Source: an uncultured Campylobacter sp.
GTDB taxonomy: Bacteria > Campylobacterota > Campylobacteria > Campylobacterales > Campylobacteraceae
Direction: 5' to 3'
DNA: 8,439 nt
Assembly (NCBI RefSeq): GCF_937997595.1
Contig: NZ_CALKTS010000088.1
Coordinates: forward strand, 1 to 8,439
Shown here: positions 1-5,601 of the stretch, in pieces
Layout of the letters: every line of letters starts with the position of its first letter
Numbering within the stretch: position 1 is the stretch's first letter
Notes under the pieces: model-generated
Databases searched by the model: none
Seen by the model: the letters and a program-made list of their open reading frames with translations, nothing else
Told to the model about the DNA's origin: nothing
Translations under genes and position numbers: made by a program

Positions 1-63
1 AAGAATTCCAAGAATTCCAAGAATTCCAAGAATTCCAAGAATTCCAAGAATTCCAAGAATTCC
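1..63. repeat. 9-bp tandem repeat, 7 perfect units of AAGAATTCC
   Basis: Seven exact head-to-tail copies of AAGAATTCC run from the window edge to base 63, so the array may be longer outside the window. Each unit contains GAATTC. The period is three codons and no frame on either strand contains a stop, so the array could lie inside a coding sequence. In plus frame 1 it reads Lys-Asn-Ser repeated, then Thr-His-Leu-Lys-Asn-His-Ser and a TAA at 85-87. It could therefore be the C-terminal tail of a gene starting outside the window, but the other two plus frames also stop shortly after the array, so this is not proven. Perfect identity of the units suggests recent expansion or active length variation. 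Confidence 0.95.
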
Positions 64-89
64 ACTCACCTCAAAAATCATAGTTAAAA

Positions 90-123
90 TTTAGCAAACT
101 CAGGACTTGATTGCTAAAATTTT
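90..123 (+). terminator. Possible Rho-independent terminator of an upstream gene
   Basis: TTTAGCAA (90-97) and TTGCTAAA (111-118) form a perfect 8-bp stem with a 13-base loop, followed by ATTTTAT. It begins two bases after the TAA at 85-87, which would fit the end of a gene whose tail is the 9-bp repeat. The stem is AT-rich and the T-tract is broken, so it may equally be a protein-binding palindrome upstream of the heat-shock promoter. Confidence 0.35.
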
Positions 124-142
124 ATAAAATTTATATAAAAAC

Positions 143-163
143 CTTGACATCTTGCCACTCAAT
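143..163 (+). promoter_or_regulatory. HAIR-like operator (HspR binding site) on the -35 of the hrcA promoter
   Basis: CTTGACA, seven bases, ACTCAAT. This matches 11 of 14 arm positions of the HAIR consensus CTTGAGT-N7-ACTCAAG with the correct spacer. The left arm includes the whole -35 hexamer, so HspR bound here would block RNA polymerase. In Helicobacter pylori and Campylobacter jejuni heat-shock operons of this type are known to be controlled by HspR as well as HrcA; no hspR gene lies in this window. The left arm is the weaker half because it doubles as TTGACA. Confidence 0.6.
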
Positions 164-173
164 GTTGTATAAT
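144..173 (+). promoter_or_regulatory. Sigma-70-type promoter of hrcA-grpE-dnaK
   Basis: The -35 is a perfect TTGACA (144-149) and the -10 a perfect TATAAT (168-173), separated by 18 bases. Transcription would start near base 180, giving a leader of only about 24 bases before the hrcA start codon. Its closeness to consensus fits a strong promoter held down by repressors. This promoter lies inside the open frame that extends upstream of hrcA, which argues that this upstream extension is not translated. Confidence 0.8.
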
Positions 174-174
174 A

Positions 175-201
175 CTAGCAATCTTACCGAAAGAGTGCTA
201 A
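175..201 (+). promoter_or_regulatory. CIRCE operator (HrcA binding site)
   Basis: CTAGCAATC, nine bases, GAGTGCTAA. The right arm is identical to the CIRCE consensus (TTAGCACTC-N9-GAGTGCTAA), the left arm matches at 7 of 9 positions, and the spacer is exactly nine. It covers the predicted transcription start and the ribosome binding sequence GAAAGAG (189-195). The protein that binds CIRCE is encoded by the gene directly downstream, so this is the autoregulatory operator. Confidence 0.88.
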
Positions 202-203
202 AA

Positions 204-992
204 GTGAAAACGAATAAACGTGATATAATCCTGGAATCCATCATTTCCGCCTATCTCGATAGCAACACCCCGATCGGATCTTCCGAGCTGGGTGAGCGTA
301 TGGGCGTAGCGATGTCCGCGTCTAGCATTCGAATTTATTTTAAGCGCTTAAGCGACGAGGGGGCTTTGACGCAGCTTCATGTAAGCGGTGGTAGAATCCC
401 CACAGTTGCGACGATGCAGGATTACTGGCGCGCTAGACTTAGCTTCGACGATGAGTTAAAAATAGACGATGCTCGCGAGCTAGAAGCGGTGCTTGAGGAT
501 TTTGAAATTTACTGTATGATTTTCAACGCCGAAAACGAAGCCCTAAGCGAAGTTATCAATCACGATGATCGCTTCATAATCCTTACATTTAGAACGGATG
601 AGATTATCTTAAAATACGATTTTAGAGTTTTTAAATTCCTATCAAATTTAATAGGAATTTCACTCGGAGATTTGGAGTTAGCCTCGATGCAGATCGGTCT
701 GCGCGAGCTTAGCACAAAAATTAAAGAGCTAAAAAATTCTAAAATCGAATTTCTTTGCAACGAGGTCGTAGCGTATAAAATTTTCAAAGACGAGCGGTTT
801 AAAATTTTACTCAACCCCTCGATCGCCGTAAATTTTACTAAGAATTTGATCTTCGCGCCCTACTTCGAGCACGGATTTATGGGGATCAAACGCCCCGTAA
901 AATTCGAAGGCGAGGACGCTACGATGATCTGCGCAGGCAGCGTTTACGAGAATTACGAGAAATTTTTTAACTACGCTAAAGGAGTAGCATGA
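204..992 (+). CDS. hrcA: Heat-inducible transcription repressor HrcA
   Basis: HrcA represses chaperone operons by binding CIRCE and is kept active by the GroEL system. The product is 262 residues from the GTG at 204, chosen because GAAAGAG at 189-195 lies eight bases upstream and the promoter and CIRCE end just before it; a GTG at 195 is the alternative, while any start further upstream would precede the transcription start. Residues 1-70 form the winged-helix DNA-binding part: an SSIR segment near 40-43 and the family motif GGRIPT at 62-67. The remaining part is the inducer-like domain with mixed helix and strand. It is shorter than the roughly 340 residues of Gram-positive HrcA, as is usual in Campylobacterota. 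It is first in the operon and overlaps grpE by the ATGA at 989-992, implying coupled translation. Confidence 0.92.
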   Translation: MKTNKRDIILESIISAYLDSNTPIGSSELGERMGVAMSASSIRIYFKRLSDEGALTQLHVSGGRIPTVATMQDYWRARLSFDDELKIDDARELEAVLEDFEIYCMIFNAENEALSEVINHDDRFIILTFRTDEIILKYDFRVFKFLSNLIGISLGDLELASMQIGLRELSTKIKELKNSKIEFLCNEVVAYKIFKDERFKILLNPSIAVNFTKNLIFAPYFEHGFMGIKRPVKFEGEDATMICAGSVYENYEKFFNYAKGVA

Positions 993-1564
993 GCCATAAA
1001 TTTAAAGAGCACGGCGATAAAAACGCAGCGTGCGATAGTGAAGAAAAAGAGGTTTGCGAGCAGTGCGCGTCAGAGGCGAGCGAGCCACAAGAGGCGCAGA
1101 CATGCGACGATACCGATGCGCAGATACAAAAGCTTCAAAACGAGCTGAGTGAGATCACTGATAAATTTTACCGCGCCAATGCGGATTTTGAAAATCTCAA
1201 AAAACGTTTGGAAAAAGAAAAAGATAGCGCTGTTGCTTACGCTAGCGAGAGCTTTGCGAAGGATCTGCTGCCGATAATCGACGCGCTTGAGGAAGCCGCC
1301 AAAATTGATGTGGAAGGTAATGAACTTGCAGATAAAATTGAAGTCGGCGTAAAACAATGTCTAAGCCTTTTTACAAAGACTTTTGAAAAATACGGTATCG
1401 TTCCGATAGCGACGGATGCGGGATTTGATCCTAGCGTGCATAACGCTATTTCGATGATTGAAGCCGAAGGCGCTAAAAAAGGCGATATCGTTCAAGTATA
1501 TCAAAAAGGCTATATGTATAAGCAGCGCGTTTTGCGCGCCGCTATGGTAGTAGTGGCGAAATAA
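989..1564 (+). CDS. grpE: Nucleotide exchange factor GrpE
   Basis: GrpE releases ADP from DnaK and thereby drives its substrate cycle; it acts as a cytoplasmic dimer. The 191-residue product is of normal length. Residues about 43-80 are the long heptad-type helix (dimer stalk, with the typical FYRANADFENLKKR stretch at 60-73), and the C-terminal half forms the DnaK-contacting beta wing (GFDPSVHNAI at 145-154, ending GYMYKQRVLRAAMV). A good AAAGGAG (978-984) precedes the ATG, which overlaps the hrcA stop. The acidic N-terminal tail is odd: it carries four cysteines (15, 23, 26, 39), two as CEQC, plus two histidines. Such tails are normally disordered and cysteine-poor, so a metal or redox role is conceivable but unproven. 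Confidence 0.95.
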   Translation: MSHKFKEHGDKNAACDSEEKEVCEQCASEASEPQEAQTCDDTDAQIQKLQNELSEITDKFYRANADFENLKKRLEKEKDSAVAYASESFAKDLLPIIDALEEAAKIDVEGNELADKIEVGVKQCLSLFTKTFEKYGIVPIATDAGFDPSVHNAISMIEAEGAKKGDIVQVYQKGYMYKQRVLRAAMVVVAK

Positions 1565-1608
1565 TCGCTCAAATTTTAAAATTTTAAATTCAACACAAAG
1601 GATAAAAA

Positions 1609-3495
1609 ATGGCAAAAGTCATAGGCATCGACCTAGGAACAACAAACTCGTGCGTAAGCATATTCGAGCGTGGCGAGAGCAAGATCATACCGAACAAAGA
1701 GGGTAAAAACACCACTCCGTCGGTAGTCGCTTTCACCGACAAAGGCGAGGTTTTAGTAGGCGACAGCGCCAAGCGCCAAGCCGTCACTAACCCGGAAAAG
1801 ACGATCTACTCGATCAAGCGCATCATGGGTCTTATGATGAATGAAAAAAATGCGCAGGAGGCCAAAAAGCGCCTACCGTATAAAATCATCGACCGAAATG
1901 GCGCGTGCGCGGTAGAGATCGCGGGCAAGGTTTATACGCCGCAAGAAATTTCAGCCAAGGTGCTAATCAAGCTAAAAGAGGACGCCGAGGCGTTTTTGGG
2001 CGAGCCCGTCGTAGATGCGGTTATAACCGTGCCTGCATATTTCAACGATAGCCAAAGAAAGGCTACAAAAGAAGCAGGAACAATCGCGGGTCTAAACGTG
2101 CTTCGTATCATCAACGAGCCGACCGCAGCGGCGCTTGCGTATGGACTGGATAAAAAAGAATCCGAAAAGATCGTCGTTTACGATCTAGGCGGTGGTACAT
2201 TCGACGTAACCGTGCTAGAAACCGGCGATAGCGTCGTAGAAGTTTTAGCTACCGGCGGTAATGCGTTTTTGGGCGGCGATGATTTCGATAACAAGCTGAT
2301 CGACTTTTTAACCTCGGAATTTCAATCTGAAACAGGCATCGACTTGCGCGGCGACGTCATGGCTATGCAACGCCTAAAAGAGGCTGCGGAAAACGCCAAA
2401 AAAGAGCTAAGCAGCGCGATGGAAACGACGGTAAATTTACCTTTCATCACTGCTGATGCCACAGGTCCAAAGCACCTGATGAAAACCATCACCAGGGCCA
2501 AATTTGAAAGTATGATCGATTCTTTGGTAGATGAGACCATAAGCACTCTAAAAAAGGTCGTAAGCGACGCGGGACTAAGCATGAACGACATCAAAGAAGT
2601 CGTCATGGTAGGCGGCTCGACGCGCGTGCCTTTAGTGCAAGAGGAAGTCAAAAAGGCTTTCGGCAAGGAGCTAAATAAGAGCGTAAACCCTGACGAAGTC
2701 GTAGCAATCGGCGCAGCGATCCAAGGCGCGGTCATCAAAGGCGACGTAAAAGACGTGCTACTGCTCGACGTCACTCCGCTAAGCCTCGGCATTGAAACCC
2801 TAGGTGGCGTGATGACCAAGATCATCGAGAAGGGAACTACAATACCTACGAAAAAGTCTCAAACCTTCTCGACAGCAGAGGATAATCAAAGCGCCGTTAC
2901 GATCAACGTCTTGCAGGGCGAGCGCGAGTTTGCGAAAGACAACAAATCGCTAGGAAATTTCAATTTAGAGGGCATCATGCCCGCTCCTCGCGGCGTGCCG
3001 CAGATCGAGGTGGAATTCAACATCGATGCGAACGGAATCTTAACCGTTTCGGCAAAAGACAAAGCCACCGGCAAAGCAACCGATATCCGCATCACCGGCT
3101 CAAGCGGCTTAAGCGACGCCGAAATCGATAAGATGGTAAAGGACGCCGAGCTTCACAAAGAGGAAGACAACAAGCGCAAAGAGACCGTCGAAGCGCGCAA
3201 CCAAGCCGATAGCATCGCACATCAAACCGAAAAGAGCCTAAGCGAGATGGGCGAGAAGGTGCCGGGCGATCTACGCGCCAAGATCGAGGGCGCACTAAAT
3301 GATCTAAAAGCCGTGCTAAAGGATGAAAACGCGAGCAAGGAAGCGATAAACTCTAAAGTAGAAGCCCTAAGCAAGGTCGCCGAGGATCTATACAAGGCTG
3401 CCAGCGCAAATCAAGGTGCGCAAGGCGGATCGCAAAGCAGCGGTGCAAACGGCGGTAAAAAAGATGACGACGTCATCGACGCCGAAGTCGAATAA
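1609..3495 (+). CDS. dnaK: Hsp70 chaperone DnaK
   Basis: DnaK is the ATP-dependent Hsp70 chaperone; it folds and protects proteins with GrpE and a DnaJ partner encoded elsewhere. The 628-residue product is full length. The nucleotide-binding domain shows the phosphate-1 motif IGIDLGTTNS (5-14), NEPTAAALAYG (169-179), the phosphate-2 motif DLGGGTFD (192-199, with Thr197 at the autophosphorylation position) and VGGSTRVP (334-341). The hydrophobic interdomain linker is VLLLD (383-387). The substrate-binding beta domain follows to about 500, then the helical lid and a Gly/Ser/Gln-rich tail ending DDDVIDAEVE. AAGGA at 1598-1602 precedes the ATG. It is 44 bases behind grpE with no terminator between, so it is co-transcribed from the HrcA-controlled promoter. 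Confidence 0.98.
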   Translation: MAKVIGIDLGTTNSCVSIFERGESKIIPNKEGKNTTPSVVAFTDKGEVLVGDSAKRQAVTNPEKTIYSIKRIMGLMMNEKNAQEAKKRLPYKIIDRNGACAVEIAGKVYTPQEISAKVLIKLKEDAEAFLGEPVVDAVITVPAYFNDSQRKATKEAGTIAGLNVLRIINEPTAAALAYGLDKKESEKIVVYDLGGGTFDVTVLETGDSVVEVLATGGNAFLGGDDFDNKLIDFLTSEFQSETGIDLRGDVMAMQRLKEAAENAKKELSSAMETTVNLPFITADATGPKHLMKTITRAKFESMIDSLVDETISTLKKVVSDAGLSMNDIKEVVMVGGSTRVPLVQEEVKKAFGKELNKSVNPDEVVAIGAAIQGAVIKGDVKDVLLLDVTPLSLGIETLGGVMTKIIEKGTTIPTKKSQTFSTAEDNQSAVTINVLQGEREFAKDNKSLGNFNLEGIMPAPRGVPQIEVEFNIDANGILTVSAKDKATGKATDIRITGSSGLSDAEIDKMVKDAELHKEEDNKRKETVEARNQADSIAHQTEKSLSEMGEKVPGDLRAKIEGALNDLKAVLKDENASKEAINSKVEALSKVAEDLYKAASANQGAQGGSQSSGANGGKKDDDVIDAEVE

Positions 3496-3521
3496 CACCA
3501 TCGCAAAGTAAAATTTTATAA

Positions 3522-3575
3522 CCGCGCGCTCGGTAGTTTTGCCTGCGCTTGAAAAGTAATTTTACCGGCACGCGG
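3522..3575 (+). other. Imperfect long hairpin downstream of dnaK
   Basis: CCGCG at 3522-3526 pairs with CGCGG at 3571-3575, and CGGTA at 3531-3535 pairs with TACCG at 3563-3567; the four and three bases between them form an internal loop with two further possible pairs. The loop of 27 bases has no T-tract after it. It lies 26 bases after the dnaK stop and may protect or end the transcript. Confidence 0.35.
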
Positions 3576-3619
3576 CAGAAGCAACCCTATAAACCGCGCA
3601 TAAAATTTCATAGCTTCAC

Positions 3620-3650
3620 AAGCTTGGGCGTTTTTCATACGCCCGAGCTT
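3620..3650. terminator. Stable hairpin, possible dnaK operon terminator
   Basis: AAGCTTGGGCG (3620-3630) and CGCCCGAGCTT (3640-3650) form an 11-bp stem with one T-G wobble around a nine-base loop, TTTTTCATA. The stem strength fits a terminator, but neither side is followed by a clear T-tract: AACTGCTATTTC follows on the plus strand. It is the most stable structure between dnaK and tupA and is the likely 3' end of the heat-shock transcript, with moderate confidence. Confidence 0.45.
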
Positions 3651-3747
3651 AACTGCTATTTCAAATTAAATTCCCAACAAACTAAAATTTTGAGTCACAC
3701 ATAAATACTACTAAATTTTGCGCTGTATAAATCTCGCTAGACATTAG

Positions 3748-4017
3748 AGCATATCCGAACGCGATCGAAATTTCTCCGCACTGATCCCAAATATAGCTGA
3801 AATTTTAAGCCTATCGCCTACAAACGGCACTGCGATAAATTTAAAAGTATGGCTAGAAAGTAAAAAATGTATCGTAAAAAGACGCGGTAAAAAACGCCTG
3901 TTAAATTTTAGAAGCAAAATAGCTAAATTTAAAGGCGCGCAGATTGATTTATTAAAAAGCAAAAGCCCAAAGGCGACGCTTTGCCTTTGGGCTTTAAATT
4001 TAGCCTTATTTAGCTAG
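3748..4017 (+). pseudogene. Start-less open frame, possible gene remnant
   Basis: Between a TAG at 3745-3747 and a TAG at 4015-4017 lie 89 open codons with no ATG, GTG or TTG, so it cannot be translated as an independent gene. Its codons (AAA, TTT, TTA, GCG, AGC) resemble those of the neighbouring real genes. Residues near 30-50 read INLKVWLES and later KKRLLNF, which faintly recall the start of the ModE-type helix-turn-helix domain (a strand ending in xWLE, then GRxxLL). The GSI and AA residues that should follow are absent, so this likeness is weak. It could also be a chance open frame. Confidence 0.2.
3962..3995 (-). terminator. Rho-independent terminator of tupA
   Basis: AAAGCCCAAAGGC (3962-3974) and GCCTTTGGGCTTT (3983-3995) form a perfect 13-bp stem with an eight-base loop. 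Read on the minus strand the stem ends in CTTT and continues TGCTTTTTAAT, giving the T-rich tail. It lies 24 bases beyond the tupA stop codon. The plus strand has only AAATTT after the stem, so termination in that direction is less likely. Confidence 0.88.
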
Positions 4018-4019
4018 AG

Positions 4020-4838
4020 CTAGTTCTTGCGAGTATTCGCATCAGGGGTGAAAAGCGGCTTATTTAGCAGCTTGAAATCGCCCACGAACTTCTGCCCCTT
4101 CTCGCTAGTGATCCATTTGATGAAGCGATGCGCGTTTTCATAGTCGGCTTTTGGGCAGTGCTTAGGATTGACCGCGATTACGGAGTAAAAATTCTTCAGA
4201 TCGTTATCGCCTTCGTTGATGATAACCATATCCGGATTGCCCTTTTTATTGTCCTCGTATTTGATGTAGGTGCCGCGATCGGTGAAGGTCACGCCCTTTT
4301 GCTCGGCGGCTGCGTTGATCGTAGCGATCATGCCTTGACCGGTTTGGTTATACCACGCCTCGTTTTCAGGCACGGCGCCATCGACCTTTTTCCAAATTCC
4401 TTTCTCTTTGTTATCGGTGCCCGATTTGTCGCCGCGAGAGAAAAATTTAATCTTCTCCGCCTTGATTAGCTCAAACGAGCCCTTAAGGTCTTTGCCTTTA
4501 AATTTAGGCGCGATGGATTTATCGGCGATGAGGATAAAATCGTTATACATAACGGGCGTGCGATCAACACCGAAGCCTTTTTCTACAAATTCTTTCTCGA
4601 CCTTCGGCGAATGCACGAAAAGTATGTCCGCATCGCAGTTCTCGCCAAGCTTTAGAGCAGCACCCGTACCTACCGCCGTCCATTTGATATCGACGCCGGT
4701 TTCCGCCTTATACGCAGGATAGATAGCGTCTAGCAAGCCCGTATTATCGGTGCTCGTTGTAGTTGCCATCACCAAATCGTTATCGGCGGCAAAAAGGCTC
4801 GCACTAAGAGCGAGCGAAACAAAAAATATTTTTTTCAT
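4020..4838 (-). CDS. tupA: Tungstate ABC transporter substrate-binding protein TupA
   Basis: TupA captures tungstate in the periplasm with very high affinity and hands it to TupB; the metal serves enzymes such as formate dehydrogenase. The start is the ATG at 4838, preceded by AAAGGAG (4844-4850), giving 272 residues; a start 19 codons further upstream is open but lies upstream of the RBS and across the operator. Residues 1-17 are a signal peptide (MKK, hydrophobic core, cleavage near LFA-A). The oxyanion-binding signature TTTS is at 26-29 in ATTTSTDNTG, GTGAALKLGE lies at 57-66, and the second binding segment SRGDKSGTDNKE is at 134-145. The mature protein has two cysteines (68, 228) that could pair. 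It is divergent from tupB, as in Campylobacter jejuni. Family assignment is firm; tungstate over molybdate preference is inferred from the family. Confidence 0.93.
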   Translation of the reverse strand: MKKIFFVSLALSASLFAADNDLVMATTTSTDNTGLLDAIYPAYKAETGVDIKWTAVGTGAALKLGENCDADILFVHSPKVEKEFVEKGFGVDRTPVMYNDFILIADKSIAPKFKGKDLKGSFELIKAEKIKFFSRGDKSGTDNKEKGIWKKVDGAVPENEAWYNQTGQGMIATINAAAEQKGVTFTDRGTYIKYEDNKKGNPDMVIINEGDNDLKNFYSVIAVNPKHCPKADYENAHRFIKWITSEKGQKFVGDFKLLNKPLFTPDANTRKN

Positions 4839-4855
4839 GTTATCTCCTTTAAAAA

Positions 4856-4874
4856 ATATGCTATTATAGCATAT
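4856..4874. promoter_or_regulatory. Palindromic operator with divergent tupA and tupB promoters
   Basis: ATATGCTA (4856-4863), TTA, TAGCATAT (4867-4874) is a perfect 8-bp inverted repeat. Each arm supplies an extended -10 box for the strand reading through it: TGCTATAAT on the minus strand (4871-4863) for tupA, and TGCTATTAT on the plus strand (4859-4867) for tupB. The tupA leader would be about 18 bases and the tupB leader about 35. A dimeric repressor bound here would silence both genes. A ModE-type, tungstate-responsive regulator is a reasonable candidate from what is known in C. jejuni, but the sequence does not closely match the E. coli ModE site. Confidence 0.65.
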
Positions 4875-4908
4875 AAATTTGCCAGAATAGAACATTTAGG
4901 ACACAATC

Positions 4909-5601
4909 TTGGACTTTATTTTAGAAGGAATTTTAAGCGCATTCGGACTGCTTCTTAGCGGCGATGCGGAGACATTTTCGGCGATTAAGGCGACGCTTTA
5001 TACTTCGAGCATCTCGATACTTTTTGCGATTTTAATCGGCTTTCCGATAGGATTTATCCTCGGATTTTACGAATTTCGCGCTCGCAGAACGCTTAGGCTT
5101 TTAAGCGACGTAGCGCTTGCGATGCCCACGGTAGCGATAGGACTGATCCTTTACGCTTTCATCTCCAGAAACGGCCCTTTGGGCGAGCTGGGGCTACTTT
5201 TTACGCTTAAAGCCGTGATGCTCGGACAGTTTGCGCTGGCGCTTCCCATCATCGTCTCGCTAAGCGCCAGCGTCATCGAAAATATGGACAAAAAGCACTA
5301 TCTAAACATCATGAACTATCGCCTAAGCCCGCTAAATTTAATCCTTTGCGTGCTTTACGAGCTACGCTACGGCTTGCTGGTCGTCATCGCCACCGCTTAC
5401 GGGCGGATCGTCGCCGAGGTGGGCGTAGCGATGATGATCGGCGGCAATATCAAATATTTCACCCGCACGATCACCACGGCGATCTCGCTTGAGACCAACA
5501 AGGGCGAGTTTGCGATGGGTATAGCGCTCGCGCTGGTGCTGATTTTAATAGCGTTTGCGGTAAATTTAGCCATCCACGCGCTAAAAAGGCTGGATCGATG
5601 A
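4909..5601 (+). CDS. tupB: Tungstate ABC transporter permease TupB
   Basis: TupB is the inner membrane channel of the tungstate importer. The 230-residue product starts with TTG at 4909, supported by AGGA at 4898-4901 seven bases upstream; no ATG occurs in frame before residue 72. Hydrophobic segments lie at about 33-53, 66-85, 97-122, 142-163 and 201-224, typical for this five-to-six-helix permease family. The EAA loop that docks the ATPase is seen in AYGRIVAEVGVAMMIGGN (163-180), followed by the TupB-typical TRTITTAISLETNKGEFAMG. It overlaps tupC by ATGA (5598-5601), so the two are translated together, and it diverges from tupA across a shared operator. Confidence 0.93.
   Translation: MDFILEGILSAFGLLLSGDAETFSAIKATLYTSSISILFAILIGFPIGFILGFYEFRARRTLRLLSDVALAMPTVAIGLILYAFISRNGPLGELGLLFTLKAVMLGQFALALPIIVSLSASVIENMDKKHYLNIMNYRLSPLNLILCVLYELRYGLLVVIATAYGRIVAEVGVAMMIGGNIKYFTRTITTAISLETNKGEFAMGIALALVLILIAFAVNLAIHALKRLDR

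Larger units (their letters stand above)
3496..4019. other. 524-base intergenic region between dnaK and tupA
   Basis: No convincing gene was found here on either strand. It lies between two convergent genes. It contains two hairpins (3522-3575 and 3620-3650), several AAATTT-rich tracts, an open plus-strand frame without a start codon (3748-4017), and the terminator of tupA (3962-3995). The sequence TATAA(A)CCGCGC occurs twice, near 3517 and 3588. The length is large for two convergent genes, which suggests decayed genes or an unrecognised small RNA. Confidence 0.6.

Noticed and set aside
1..63. CRISPR array
   Set aside because: The units are nine bases, contiguous and without spacers.
111..203. 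Extension of hrcA to a TTG at base 111
   Set aside because: The promoter, HAIR, CIRCE and predicted transcript start lie inside this stretch, and homologous HrcA proteins begin near the KTNKRD residues encoded just after base 204.
2322..2825. Minus-strand open frame of 167 codons inside dnaK
   Set aside because: It lies wholly opposite a highly conserved dnaK sequence and its Ser/Thr/Leu-rich translation is typical of an antisense shadow.
3744..3962. Minus-strand frame of 72 codons between dnaK and tupA
   Set aside because: Its first codons overlap the tupA terminator, no ribosome binding site was seen, and the product resembles nothing I know. The opposite strand has the more gene-like codon use.
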